DNA of 64,000 bases from contig NZ_CP107853.1 in the NCBI RefSeq assembly GCF_036013525.1, positions 8,680,001-8,744,000 on the forward strand, written 5' to 3'. The position numbers and the translations under genes are program-made. Origin of the DNA: Nonomuraea sp. NBC_00507 (GTDB lineage: Bacteria; Actinomycetota; Actinomycetes; Streptosporangiales; Streptosporangiaceae). Below the pieces are notes generated by a model. That model was not told the DNA's origin, did no database searches, and worked only from the letters and a program-made list of their open reading frames with translations. Shown piece by piece: positions 44,234 through 53,298 of this stretch (positions are counted from its first letter, which is position 1; every line of letters begins with the position of its first letter).

Positions 44234-45442
44234 ATGGCAACCACACCAGCGAACGCGAACATTCTGATCTCAGGGGCCAGCATCGCCGGCCCGGCGCTGG
44301 CCTACTGGCTGCGCAGGCACGGGTTCACCCCCACGGTGGTCGAGCGGGCCCCCGCCCTGCGCGACGGCGGCTACGCGGTCGACTTCCGCGGTGACGTGCA
44401 CCTCGCCGTGCTCCGGCGCATGGGCATCCTGGCCGACGTCGAACGCGAACGGACCAACATGGGCGACATGGCGCAGGTCAACGCCGCCGGCAAGAAGGTG
44501 GCCACCATTCCCTCCGGCCTGTTCAGCGGCGACATCGAGATCCTGCGTGGCGACCTGGCGCGCATCCTGTACGACACCACCAAGGACCACACCGAATACC
44601 TCTTCGACGACTCCATCGCCGCCATGACCGAGGACGCCGACGGCGTGGAGGTCACCTTCGAGCGGGCCGCGTCCCGCAGATTCGACCTGGTCGTGGGCGC
44701 CGACGGGCTGCACTCCACCGTACGCGCGCTGGCCTTCGGCCCCGAGCGGGACCACGTCGAGCACCTCGGCCTGTACTGCGCGATCTACACCATCGACAAC
44801 TATCTGGGGCTGGACCACACCGGACGGACCTACGGCGTGCCGGGCAAGGTCGTGGGCGTCTACAGCGCCCGGCGCAACACCGAGGCGAAGGCCATGTTCT
44901 ACTTCGGCTCGCCACCGCTCACCTACGACCGTCACGACGTGGAACAGCAGAAGAAGATCCTCGCCGAGACGTTCGACGCTGTGGGCTGGGAGACTCCCGG
45001 GCTGCTCGACGCCATGTGGGACGCCCCCGACTTCTACTTCGACTCGATCAGCCAGGTCCACCTGGACACCTGGTCGCGCGGCCGCGTCGCCCTCCTGGGC
45101 GACGCCGCCTACTCGCCCTCGCCACTCTCGGGCATGGGCACCGGGCTGGCCGTGGTCGGCGCGTACGTCCTGGCGGGGGAACTGGCCGCGGCCGGCGCGG
45201 ACCACCGCGCCGGCTTCGCCCGCTACCAGGAGGCGATGCGCGACTACGTCGCCGGCTGCCAGAAGATGGGTCAGGGGGTGGCCGGGTGGATGGTGCCCTC
45301 GAGCAGGCTCATGGCCTGGTTCGTCAAGCAGAACTACCGCCTGATGCCCTACATCCCGTGGAAGGGGCTCATGGTCCGCGGCGCCAGGCGGACGGCCAGC
45401 GCGATCACCCTGAAGGCGTACGCCGCCCCCGGCCAACCGTGA
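44234..45442 (+). CDS. FAD-dependent monooxygenase (402 aa)
   Basis: Full-length flavoprotein hydroxylase. A Rossmann motif ILISGASIAGPALAYWL (G-x-S-x-x-G form) lies near residue 10-26; a DG motif (VVGADGLHSTVR) and the second FAD motif VALLGDAAYSPSPLSGMGTGLA follow. The family (TetX/PHBH-like) hydroxylates aromatic or polyketide substrates or inactivates antibiotics using NADPH and O2. It follows the SARP gene at 34 bp on the same strand, so co-regulation is likely. A C-terminal amphipathic helix (FVKQNYRLMPYIPWKGL) may aid membrane association. Confidence 0.92.
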   Translation: MATTPANANILISGASIAGPALAYWLRRHGFTPTVVERAPALRDGGYAVDFRGDVHLAVLRRMGILADVERERTNMGDMAQVNAAGKKVATIPSGLFSGDIEILRGDLARILYDTTKDHTEYLFDDSIAAMTEDADGVEVTFERAASRRFDLVVGADGLHSTVRALAFGPERDHVEHLGLYCAIYTIDNYLGLDHTGRTYGVPGKVVGVYSARRNTEAKAMFYFGSPPLTYDRHDVEQQKKILAETFDAVGWETPGLLDAMWDAPDFYFDSISQVHLDTWSRGRVALLGDAAYSPSPLSGMGTGLAVVGAYVLAGELAAAGADHRAGFARYQEAMRDYVAGCQKMGQGVAGWMVPSSRLMAWFVKQNYRLMPYIPWKGLMVRGARRTASAITLKAYAAPGQP

Positions 45443-45482
45443 TCATGCCGGTGAGTGCCATCGGAGCCAGGCGGCCGCACGC

Positions 45483-45552
45483 CGCGGTGACCCAGGGGAC
45501 GGCCACACGTCCGGTCGCACGACGCGGTGACCCGCGGGACGGCCACGCGTCC
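45483..45552. repeat. Pair of 30-bp direct repeats
   Basis: Copy 1 (45483-45512) and copy 2 (45523-45552) match at 27 of 30 positions with a 40-bp period, in the convergent gap between the monooxygenase and the next regulator. No coding potential. The role is unknown. Confidence 0.7.
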
Positions 45553-45584
45553 TGCCGCCCCGCTCGCCCAAGGGCAGGCAAGGC

Positions 45585-46577
45585 CTAGATCCAGCCGCGG
45601 CGTGTGGCCTCCATGGCGATCTGGAAGCGGGTCCGCGCCCCGAGCCGGCGCATCAGCTTGGTGATGTGCCGCTGCACCGTTCGCTCGCTCCACCCCAGCG
45701 CCCGTCCCGCGGCCTTGTCGGTGGCGCCCGACGCCAGCAGTGTGAGCAGCCGCTCCTCGTCCCGCGACAGCTCGCCGGCGGAGCCCTCCGGTGACGTCTC
45801 CACGCCCGACCCGGTGAGCCGGAGCGGCACGCTGCGCTCCCACACCGCCTCGAAGAGCGCGCACAGCGCGTCGAGCAGCGGCGACGCGTGGATCACGTAC
45901 GAGGCCGCCACCACGCTGTCCCCCGACCGCAGCAACGGGATGATCGCCAGCCGGTCGTCGGAGATGGCCAGCTTCATCGGCAGGTCCGCGGCGATCCTGG
46001 CCTGCTCACCGTGCCTCATCCCGGCCGTGACGTCCTCCAGCCAGCCGGGCAGCTCCAGCACGCTGGTGTCGTAGATCACGCGATACTTGACGCCCCGTTT
46101 GAGCAGTTGGAGCTCGATCGGGTTGGACTCGGTGTGCTCCTGCGGGTCGGCGTACGGCGGCCGGTCGAACCCGCGCATCTGGACTCGTGTGTCCTGCTGC
46201 AGTTGCACCCACCGGTGGTTGACCTCGTCGCGCCCCGAGACCACCTCGATCAGCTCGCCGGGGTGGGCGAAACGCGTGCTGGCGCGGTAGACGTCCATGA
46301 GCGCCCTGATGTGCGTGCGGACGCCGTCCAGCTGGCGTTCACGCTCGCGCAGGATGGCCTCCAGGCTGCTGTCGGGCGAGACGGCGACGTAGCGCACCGG
46401 CCGCCCGGTCGAGCGGGTGGCCAGGCCGAGCTCGACCAGCGACTGCAGGATGCGCCTGGCGGCCGACGCGGGGAGATGGCAGTCGTGGACGATCTCCGTC
46501 ACCGTGGCCTGGGTGCGGCGGACGAGCGCGTCGTACACCTCCTCGTCCTGGGGTCCGAGACCGATCGCCTCCAGCAC
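45585..46577 (-). CDS. TrmB-like plus LuxR-type transcriptional regulator (330 aa)
   Basis: The GTG at 46575-46577 follows AGGGGAGGGG and begins VLEAIGLGPQDEEVYDALV, a TrmB/MarR-like winged helix (about 1-70, with SAARRILQSLVELGLATRS). A middle effector domain (about 100-255) follows, and the C-terminus is a LuxR-type HTH (LSRDEERLLTLLASGATDKAAGRALGWSERTVQRHI). This two-HTH architecture is an actinobacterial regulator class. No target is identified. An earlier in-frame ATG would add about 31 poorly conserved residues. Confidence 0.85.
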   Translation of the reverse strand: MLEAIGLGPQDEEVYDALVRRTQATVTEIVHDCHLPASAARRILQSLVELGLATRSTGRPVRYVAVSPDSSLEAILRERERQLDGVRTHIRALMDVYRASTRFAHPGELIEVVSGRDEVNHRWVQLQQDTRVQMRGFDRPPYADPQEHTESNPIELQLLKRGVKYRVIYDTSVLELPGWLEDVTAGMRHGEQARIAADLPMKLAISDDRLAIIPLLRSGDSVVAASYVIHASPLLDALCALFEAVWERSVPLRLTGSGVETSPEGSAGELSRDEERLLTLLASGATDKAAGRALGWSERTVQRHITKLMRRLGARTRFQIAMEATRRGWI

Positions 46578-46697
46578 GGCCCCTCCCCTTCGTGTCGGGT
46601 TTACGTCACATGACAGAAAGTCGTCACCCACTGATCTTGTCAGGAAATGACCGGGAATGTCAGCGTTCATCAGCAGCAGTCCCCCGCGGCACCTGAA

Positions 46698-47086
46698 CGA
46701 AGGAGCGCGACGACGGCAGGTACGTGGTGTACGAGAGCACCTCGGCCAACCTCGTCGAAGGCGACACCAACCGGCGCAGCGACGTGTTCCTGCACGACCG
46801 CGTCGCCGGCCCCGAGGCGCTGTTCGCCGTGAGCGACCTGGACGTGACGCCGGAGGTCTCGCGCTCCGGCCGGGTGCGGGTCCAGGCGTGGGTGAAGAAC
46901 GTGGGCGAACAGGACGGAGAGTACGCGGCCGTGCTGCGCGTCGACGGCGAGGTGGACCAGCGACGCGGCATCCCCGTGCGGGCCGGCCGCGGCACCTGGG
47001 TCTCCTTCGACGTGCGGCGCGCCGAGCCCGGTACGTACACCGTCGGCCTGGGGCCGCTCACCGGCCACTTCACAGTCAAACGGTAA
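46698..47086 (+). pseudogene. C-terminal remnant of a secreted TolB/CARDB-like protein
   Basis: It opens inside a typical beta-propeller repeat (YVVYESTSANLVEGDTNRRSDVFLHD, the 'NLV-GDTN-SDVF-D' signature) and continues with a CARDB-like immunoglobulin domain (VTPEVSRSGRVRVQAWVKNVGEQDGEY, then GTYTVGLG). Sequences before GRYVVYES are unrelated and there is no signal peptide or proper start. It is thus the last 120-130 residues of a longer exported protein, followed by a terminator. Confidence 0.75.
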
Positions 47087-47101
47087 GCCCGCCGAACCAT
47101 C

Positions 47102-47130
47102 AGGGGCGCGGGTGGTACGCCCGCGCCCCT
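47102..47130 (+). terminator. Hairpin terminator
   Basis: An 11-bp perfect stem (47102-47112 with 47120-47130) and 7-base loop, followed by TTCC, 16 bp after the stop of the CARDB-like remnant. Its persistence suggests the remnant still lies in its original transcription unit. Confidence 0.75.
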
Positions 47131-47161
47131 TCCGGGGTAGCTGACCGGTACGGGGGTGGAC

Positions 47162-47929
47162 ATGGACTACGAGCAGTTCGTCAAGACCGTGGGCCAGCGG
47201 ATCGGGCAAGGCGCCGAGTCCGCCGGCCGCGCCGTGGAAGCCACGCTCCAGACCCTGTCCGAGCGGCTGTCGACGGAACAGAGCCACGATCTGATGGGCG
47301 AGGTCCCGCCGGAAATGATGCGGCTGCTGTATTCCGAAAGCAGCCCCGAACCCTTCGACGCCGACGAGTTCCTCCACCGCGTAGCGGAGCGCGAAGGCGT
47401 GGACCTCGAAACAGCCGACCGGCACGCCCGCGCCGTCTTCTGGGCTCTGGGGCAGACCGTGAGCCCCGACGAGATCGCCTACCTGGCGGCCGACCTCCCC
47501 CACGACTTCGCACCCCTGCTCGAGGAGGCCAGGCGGCGGCACATCGAGATCGTCCCCGCCGGGCGGTTCCTGGACGCGGTGGCCGGACGCGCCGCCCTCG
47601 ACCGCGCCGGCGCGCACCGCGCCACCGAGGCGGTGCTGGAGACCCTCGCGGAACGCATCACCCCCGGCGAGGTCGAAGACCTGATCAGCCGCCTGCCCGT
47701 CCAGCTGCACGCGCCGCTGAAACGCGGCGTGACCGTGAAGGCGACCCGCATGCCGGTGGAGGAGTTCATACGCCGGATCGCCGAGCGCGAGCACGTCCCC
47801 CCGGGGACCGCCCGCGAACACGCCCTGGCCGTCTTCACCACGTTGCGCGAGTCCATCCCCCACGAGGAGTTCCTCGACGTGACGGATCACCTGCCCAGCG
47901 ACTACGCACCCCTGCTCCCGGCTTCCTGA
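47162..47929 (+). CDS. DUF2267 protein with repeated domain (255 aa)
   Basis: From ATG 47162. DUF2267-type helical modules occur in tandem: LQTLSERLSTEQSHDLMGEVPPEM, VFWALGQTVSPDEIAYLAADLPHDF, LETLAERITPGEVEDLISRLPVQL and VFTTLRESIPHEEFLDVTDHLPSDY, each with a conserved L-P. The module also occurs alone in small proteins of unknown function, here duplicated. No transmembrane helices. It overlaps the convergent DUF998 gene by 28 bp at the 3' ends. Confidence 0.85.
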   Translation: MDYEQFVKTVGQRIGQGAESAGRAVEATLQTLSERLSTEQSHDLMGEVPPEMMRLLYSESSPEPFDADEFLHRVAEREGVDLETADRHARAVFWALGQTVSPDEIAYLAADLPHDFAPLLEEARRRHIEIVPAGRFLDAVAGRAALDRAGAHRATEAVLETLAERITPGEVEDLISRLPVQLHAPLKRGVTVKATRMPVEEFIRRIAEREHVPPGTAREHALAVFTTLRESIPHEEFLDVTDHLPSDYAPLLPAS

Positions 47930-48585
47930 CGGCCGCGCAGCAGGTCCGCCGCCAAGGCGAACAGAAACCCGAACTGCATCGCCGACGCGACCACCAGCCG
48001 CACGCTCAACCCGTCCAGGTCAGGCCACGCGACCAGCACGACGACCGCGACCGGGGCCAGGACGCAGGCCGCGACCCACGCCCGGCGCTTCAGCGCGGCG
48101 AACCGGCGCAGGAACACGAAACAGGCCGCGAGCCACGACAACGAGACCACGGCGAACGCGACCTCGTGCAGAATGCCGTGCCAGCTCATCGACGCCGGCG
48201 CCCCCGCCGGGGCGCCGGGCGGGAACCCGGCGCCCGGATCGCTGGTGAAGACCCCCGCCGTGATCATCCCGATGCCGGTGAGCCCGATCAGCCGCGGCCC
48301 CCACGTGCCTCCCCGCCCCCGTCCCAGCATCCGCCGCACTCCGACGGCGAAGGCCACGCACAGCAGGCCGGCCACGACGAAGTCGGCGATCTGCATCCAC
48401 CCCAGCTCCCCCAGACTCAGCAGACTGATCGGGTGGTAGGTCAGGTCGAACCCTTCGCGAGTGACCGCCTGCACCAACACCATCACTACGAACAACGGGC
48501 CGACAACCAGGCCGCAGGCCAGCAGACGAGCAGTCAGGGAGTCCCGTGTTCCCGGGGACGCGGTCTGCTGTGGCATGTGTGACAT
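47902..48585 (-). CDS. DUF998 membrane protein (227 aa)
   Basis: Six predicted helices (ACGLVVGPLFVVMVLVQAV, IADFVVAGLLCVAFAVG, LIGLTGIGMITAGVFTSD and others), with the DUF998 hallmarks HPISLLSLGELGWMQ and FTSDPGAGFPPGAP followed by HGILHEVAF. These conserved residues line the membrane face; the function is unknown. ATG at 48585 or 48576. It overlaps the DUF2267 gene tail to tail. Confidence 0.88.
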   Translation of the reverse strand: MSHMPQQTASPGTRDSLTARLLACGLVVGPLFVVMVLVQAVTREGFDLTYHPISLLSLGELGWMQIADFVVAGLLCVAFAVGVRRMLGRGRGGTWGPRLIGLTGIGMITAGVFTSDPGAGFPPGAPAGAPASMSWHGILHEVAFAVVSLSWLAACFVFLRRFAALKRRAWVAACVLAPVAVVVLVAWPDLDGLSVRLVVASAMQFGFLFALAADLLRGRQEAGSRGA

Positions 48586-48799
48586 CGACGCTCCTTTCGG
48601 CGTGGCGCCCAGGTGGCGCCCTCATCGGAGACGTCGAGACGACCTGCCCTTACCGGACATCCGTTCCAGCGACGGTCGCTGTCCCGCAAGGGGCATCGCG
48701 CAACGCTGACATCAACACCTGCAACGCGTTCTGAGGGAACTCCGCGCACCGGATTGGCCGGCGGCACGGACCGACGTCGCCGCCGGTGCGTACGACACC

Positions 48800-49315
48800 T
48801 CAGAAGGCGAAGCCGCCGGGGCGGCCGTTGCGGTCGGCGATCAACCCGGCCAGGGTGGCGAGGGCGATCTCGGGAGGAGTACGTGAGCCGATGTTGAGCC
48901 CGATGGGCCGGTGCACCCGGGCGATGTCCTCCGGCGGCACACCCAGGTCGGTCAGTGCCTGCACGTGTGGCCCGGTGTGGCGGGGACTGCCCATGATGCC
49001 GATCCACCGGGCGGGCGACTTGAGCAGGTCGCGAAGAACGGGGCCGATCTCCTCGCGGTGATGGTCGGTGAGCACCACGTCGGCCGTGGCGTCGACGTAG
49101 TCGCCGATCTCGGTCTCCGCCGTGAACCCGCCGAGGCGGCGCCCGGGATCGGGCTCGAGAAGGACCGTGCGGTAGCCGAGCTCGGCACCGAACCTCAGCA
49201 GACAGTCGGCCACCGGAGAGGCGAAGACGGCGACCAGCGTCCGCCCGGTCTCCTCCGCGGGAGCATCACTGTGGGCCACCTCACACGCCGGGCCTTCGTC
49301 ATGGGTGTGGGTCAT
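48800..49315 (-). CDS. XdhC Rossmann-domain protein (171 aa)
   Basis: From ATG 49313-49315. It contains only the C-terminal Rossmann half of XdhC/CoxI proteins: VFASPVADCLLRFGAELGYRTVLLEPD, then TADVVLTDHHREEIGPVLRDLL, WIGIMGSPRHTGPH and HRPIGLNIGSRTPPEIALATLAGLIADRNGR. XdhC proteins aid molybdenum-cofactor sulfuration and insertion into xanthine dehydrogenase-like enzymes; the N-terminal domain and the enzyme genes are not here. The HRPIGL-x-IGSRTPPEIA block is the most conserved part. A short His/Asp-rich N-terminal tail replaces the missing domain. Confidence 0.88.
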   Translation of the reverse strand: MTHTHDEGPACEVAHSDAPAEETGRTLVAVFASPVADCLLRFGAELGYRTVLLEPDPGRRLGGFTAETEIGDYVDATADVVLTDHHREEIGPVLRDLLKSPARWIGIMGSPRHTGPHVQALTDLGVPPEDIARVHRPIGLNIGSRTPPEIALATLAGLIADRNGRPGGFAF

Positions 49316-49452
49316 AACCGCAGTCTGACACGAAGCGGCGCGTCTGCGCCGTAGCGCGTGCCGGGAAACCCGGCAGCCACCGCCTCGAAACAAGGTCGAA
49401 ACTCTCTCTTCCCCCGTGCCGGATTCTTCTTTATCCTCATGCTCAAGAAAAT

Positions 49453-49545
49453 CTGTGAACGTTCACAGTCCGAGAACGTCGACTTTGCCCCCATAAGGGC
49501 GTTTTTCTGGCCTGCCTTCATCACATCCGTCCGTGAGCGTTCACA
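49453..49545 (+). promoter_or_regulatory. Two LacI-type operators upstream of the galactanase gene
   Basis: CTGTGAACGTTCACAG (49453-49468) is a perfect 16-bp palindrome. CGTGAGCGTTCACA (49532-49545) matches 12 of its 14 core bases. Centres are 78 bp apart. Both lie between the divergent XdhC gene and the GH53 start at 49598. The CG-centred form is typical of LacI-family regulators; no LacI gene is adjacent, so the regulator is probably encoded elsewhere. Confidence 0.7.
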
Positions 49546-49597
49546 GAAGCAGCGGATCAAGACCACCCCCACCCATTTCTTGGTCAAGGAGATCGGA

Positions 49598-50725
49598 ATG
49601 GCCGTCTACCACCGCTTATGGAGGAGAACCAGGGTCACGCTCCTGCTGACGCTGGTGATGCTGCTCGCGCTCATACCGGCGAGTCCCCCACCCGCCTCCG
49701 CCGCCACGCTGACCATGCGCGGCGCCGACATCTCCTCGGTCCAGCGCAGCCTGGACCTCGGCGCCAGGTACTACAACGCCGCCGGCACGGCCGCCGACCC
49801 GCTGGACATCCTCACCGGGGTCGGCGTCAACTACGTGCGGCTGCGCATCTGGAACAACCCGGCGAGCGGATACAACAACAAGGCGAAGGTCCTGGCGTAC
49901 GCCAGAGCGATCAAGGCCAGAGGTCTCGGCCTGATGATCGACTTCCACTACTCGGACACCTGGGCGGACCCCGGCAAGCAGTACAAACCGGCGGCCTGGG
50001 CCGGCCACGGCATCAGCCAGCTCCAGACGGACGTCTACAACTACGCCTACGACGTCTGCACCAGCCTGAAGGCGCAGGGCACCACGCCGGACAGCGTGCA
50101 GATCGGCAACGAGATCAACGTCGGCATGCTCTGGAACGACGGCAGGGTCGTCAACAACGACTTCACCAACCTGAGCCTGCTGCTGAAGGCCGGCTACAAC
50201 GCGACCAAGGCCTGCAACAGCGGCACCCAGGTGATCATCCACACGGCCAACGCCAACAGCCTCGCCAACGCGCGCTGGTTCTACGACGGAATCCGTGCCA
50301 AGGGCGTGCCCTGGGACATCACCGCCCTGTCGTACTACTGCATGTGGCACGGCTCGCTGTCCACCCTGTCCACGGTCCTCAACGACGTGCGCACCCGCTA
50401 CGGCAAGCCTGTCATCGTGGCCGAGACCGCCTACCCGTTCACCGCGGCCAACGCCGACAGCGAGGCGAACGTGGTGAACGGCTCGGCGCCGTGCTCGGGC
50501 TACCCGGCGACGTGGCAGGGCCAGGCGAGCAACTTCACCGCCGTCCAGAACACCGCGCGCAACGCCGGAGCGATCGGGGTCTTCTACTGGGAGCCGACCT
50601 GGTACGCCATCTCCGGTAACGGGTGGGACCCGGCCAACATGAACGGCACCGGCAACCAGTGGGACAACATGGCCACCTTCAACTGGACCGGCGGCATCAA
50701 CCCCAACATCAGGTGGAACCCGTAG
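49598..50725 (+). CDS. Secreted GH53 endo-beta-1,4-galactanase
   Basis: From ATG 49598 (about 6 bases after a weak GGAG) the protein has 375 residues: a signal peptide to about ASA at 33-35, then a GH53 barrel. Family marks are GADISSVQ, YVRLRIWNNP, MIDFHYSDTWADP, the acid/base E172 in QIGNEIN and the nucleophile E276 in VIVAETAYP, and the end IGVFYWEPTWY. It cleaves beta-1,4-galactan side chains of pectin outside the cell. It is preceded by two operator palindromes and followed by a terminator, so it is a single regulated gene. Confidence 0.96.
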   Translation: MAVYHRLWRRTRVTLLLTLVMLLALIPASPPPASAATLTMRGADISSVQRSLDLGARYYNAAGTAADPLDILTGVGVNYVRLRIWNNPASGYNNKAKVLAYARAIKARGLGLMIDFHYSDTWADPGKQYKPAAWAGHGISQLQTDVYNYAYDVCTSLKAQGTTPDSVQIGNEINVGMLWNDGRVVNNDFTNLSLLLKAGYNATKACNSGTQVIIHTANANSLANARWFYDGIRAKGVPWDITALSYYCMWHGSLSTLSTVLNDVRTRYGKPVIVAETAYPFTAANADSEANVVNGSAPCSGYPATWQGQASNFTAVQNTARNAGAIGVFYWEPTWYAISGNGWDPANMNGTGNQWDNMATFNWTGGINPNIRWNP

Positions 50726-50736
50726 GGCGAGCCGAG

Positions 50737-50762
50737 GCCCCGCCCGCGATTCCGGGCGGGGC
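50737..50762 (+). terminator. Terminator after the galactanase gene
   Basis: A 10-bp perfect GC stem (50737-50746 with 50753-50762) with a 6-base loop begins 11 bp after the stop. Confidence 0.75.
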
Positions 50763-50976
50763 GCGCCCCGCGATCGACCCGGCCCGCGACCACGCGTGCT
50801 TTGATGGCGGCGATCGTAAGAAGCGGCTCATCTGGATTGGCCGCAGTCGGCGGCGGCCACGACTTTGGTCGATGCGGTGTGACCGGAAGACGGATGCGCG
50901 TCACTTTCGGTCTGTCTAGCATCTGGCCGGACAACGGTGTTGACCGGCCGTCGTGCCGGGTGGGCGGCCAGCCGAG

Positions 50977-51975
50977 ATGACCGATGGGGAGCCGGGGATC
51001 GTGGCATGGGAAATCAAGGGGATCTCGTACGCGATCGAGGACGCGCCGACCGACGTTGTGCGCCGCGACCTGCGCGTCATCGCCGAGGAGCTGCACTGCA
51101 CGGCGGTGATGCTCATCGGCACCGAGACCGGGCCGCATATCGCGGCCGCGCAGCATGCGCTGGAGGCGGGTCTCGACGTCTACATCCGGCCATATTTTGC
51201 CGACCGGCCGCGCTCGGCGCAGCTGGCGCACCTGGCGGCGACGGCGGCCGCGGCCGAGGAACTGCGCGCCCGGCATCCCGGCCGGGTCACGTTGCTGGTC
51301 GGCAGCGAGTTCTCGCTCACTGCCCCCGGGATGATCCCGGGGCCGCGCGTCGTCATTCGCCTGCAGGTGCTGGTACGGCCGCGGCTGCGGCGGCTGTTCG
51401 ACCGCCGGATCACGCGTAGGCTCAACCGCCTGCTCGCCGACGCGCTCAGGACGGCCCGCCGCAGTTTCCACGGCCCGATCAGCTACGCCGCGGGCGGCTG
51501 GGAGAAGGTGGACTGGTCCGGCTTCGACGTCATCGGCGTGAACTTGTACCGTTCCGGCACCGACCCTGCCGCCTACGAGAGGGGGCTGCGGACCCTCCTC
51601 GATGGCGCCGACAAGCCGGTCGTCATCACCGAATTCGGCTGCGGCGCCCACGTGGGGGCCGACCAGCGAGGACCCGGCTCCTTCCGCATCGTCCAATGGT
51701 TCGCCGATGAACCCCGCGTCAAGGACGGCCACGTCCGCGACGAGCACACCCAGGCCGCGTACCTCGGCGAGCTCATCGACCTGTACGCCGTGCACGGCGT
51801 CCACGGCTGCTTCGTGTTCACCTTCGCCATGCCGGACTTCCCGCACCGCCCCGACCCACGCCACGACCTGGACATGGCCGGCTTCGGCGTGGTGAAGGTC
51901 TCCGCCGACGACATATGGGCGTGGGAGCCCAAGGAGGCCTTCCACGAAGTGGCCCGCAGGTACGCGTCAACGTGA
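50977..51975 (+). CDS. Cytosolic glycoside-hydrolase-like TIM-barrel protein (332 aa)
   Basis: ATG 50977 chosen; a GTG at 50953 and a GTG near 51001 (preceded by GGGGAG) are alternatives. The strand pattern (GISYAIEDA, CTAVMLIGT, LDVYIRPYF, VTLLVGSEF, WSGFDVIGVNLYR, KPVVITEFGCGA, HGCFVFTFAMP) is that of a GH-A clan barrel, with Glu at the end of strand 4 (GSEFSL) and in ITEFG on strand 7 as putative acid/base and nucleophile. Similar proteins have been labelled 'abortive infection' in actinomycetes without proof. There is no signal peptide. Substrate unknown. Confidence 0.7.
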   Translation: MTDGEPGIVAWEIKGISYAIEDAPTDVVRRDLRVIAEELHCTAVMLIGTETGPHIAAAQHALEAGLDVYIRPYFADRPRSAQLAHLAATAAAAEELRARHPGRVTLLVGSEFSLTAPGMIPGPRVVIRLQVLVRPRLRRLFDRRITRRLNRLLADALRTARRSFHGPISYAAGGWEKVDWSGFDVIGVNLYRSGTDPAAYERGLRTLLDGADKPVVITEFGCGAHVGADQRGPGSFRIVQWFADEPRVKDGHVRDEHTQAAYLGELIDLYAVHGVHGCFVFTFAMPDFPHRPDPRHDLDMAGFGVVKVSADDIWAWEPKEAFHEVARRYAST

Positions 51976-52035
51976 CGGGCGAGCCCTGCGTCGAAGGCGT
52001 CGAACCATGGCGCGCCCGGCTGCGTCGAACCACAT

Positions 52036-53298
52036 GTGGATCACGTGAGAAGCCGCGCGCTCGCCCTGGCCATGGCCGTGGGGGCGGTGCTGCTCCTGGT
52101 CACCTACGGTTGTCAGGTGCCGCCCGTGCCACCGTTCGACACACCGCACGCGGCGGCCGCCACGGTCGAGGACATCGCCGAGCGCCTGCGCCGCCACGTT
52201 GACGACACACACCTGATCGACGGGCAGCATGCCGCAACGTCGCCCGCCGTACCCCTGATGCCGGCGTGCCAGGAGGAAAGCGATCTGAGGCCGCCGATAG
52301 GCGTTCCCGCCTACAGCGCGAAGCTCAGAGTGGCCGAGTTGCCGAGGCCGCTGACCTTGAGGTTTTGGATCGTCCCGCCGGAGCGGTCGCAGCAGCTGGC
52401 GGACCTCGCAGGCCGTGCGGCGCGGCGGTGCGCGGGCGACAGCACCGTTACGCTGCCCTTCGACCGCGAGGGCTGGCACGGGACGCAGCTCATGAACACT
52501 GCGGCGCGGAGCCCGGACATGGGGGACGTGACGACCGAGGCCTACATCGTGGCCGCTCGCGGCCAGTTCCTGGCCGAGGCGTCGTGGTGGTGGCCCATCG
52601 AGCAGGGCGAGACCGAGGACCCGTACTGGGTGGGACAGGGTGTCGTGGCGTCGGCATCCGCGCTGACCGCCGTCGGAGGCCGCCGGGACGGCCCCATGCC
52701 CGTGCCGTCTCCGCGGCCGGGCCTGGGCGCGCTGGCCGCGGCCCTGCCGCCGCCCTCGGCGTACGGGCTGGACGTCGCGCCTTGGACCGGCGGCGACGAC
52801 CGGTCCGATCTGACGTGCACCTACCACATGGTCCACAAGAACCTGCCCGCCGCGGTGCCCATGGTCAGCAGGGTCCTGACCGGCCGGGTCACCGTGCATG
52901 AGGAGGTGCTCCTCATGCCCGACGCGGCGCGAGCGGAGAGGGCGCGCCGTCTGCTGGTGACGCCGGAGGACGAGTTCAAGAACGTTATTACGGGCGAGGA
53001 CGTCATCAGGCCCTGCGAGTATGAGGACGAGGCCGAACCGGTGCGAATCCCCTACACAGTGGAGCCCTTCGCACGGGGCGGCTGGACGGGCGAGATGGAG
53101 AGCCATGCCGTGCGGCGTCCGGAGCTGCCCCGTGACCCGACGTACAAGGACTCGGTCGCGCACATCGCACTGATCGTCCGGAGCGGAGCCACCGTCGTGC
53201 GCCTGATCTGGCAGAGCCCGGCTGGAGCCGACCTGGCCGGCGCCCTTCGCGAGGGCCGCGCCGCCCTCACCCGCACACTCGACCGCCTGCCCGGCTAG
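52036..53298 (+). CDS. Putative lipoprotein or secreted protein with duplicated domain (420 aa)
   Basis: A signal-like segment (SRALALAMAVGAVLLLVTYGC) ends in a Cys, but the YGC box is not a canonical lipobox, so export is likely and lipidation uncertain. The remainder reads as two related halves: each has a conserved strand-rich part ending in an Ile/Val-rich stretch (VTTEAYIVAARGQFLAEASWWWP; SVAHIALIVRSGATVVRLIWQSP) and Cys residues in CQEES and PCEYED. This resembles sensor/PASTA-like extracellular domains of actinomycete proteins only in general. Function unknown. Confidence 0.65.
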   Translation: MDHVRSRALALAMAVGAVLLLVTYGCQVPPVPPFDTPHAAAATVEDIAERLRRHVDDTHLIDGQHAATSPAVPLMPACQEESDLRPPIGVPAYSAKLRVAELPRPLTLRFWIVPPERSQQLADLAGRAARRCAGDSTVTLPFDREGWHGTQLMNTAARSPDMGDVTTEAYIVAARGQFLAEASWWWPIEQGETEDPYWVGQGVVASASALTAVGGRRDGPMPVPSPRPGLGALAAALPPPSAYGLDVAPWTGGDDRSDLTCTYHMVHKNLPAAVPMVSRVLTGRVTVHEEVLLMPDAARAERARRLLVTPEDEFKNVITGEDVIRPCEYEDEAEPVRIPYTVEPFARGGWTGEMESHAVRRPELPRDPTYKDSVAHIALIVRSGATVVRLIWQSPAGADLAGALREGRAALTRTLDRLPG

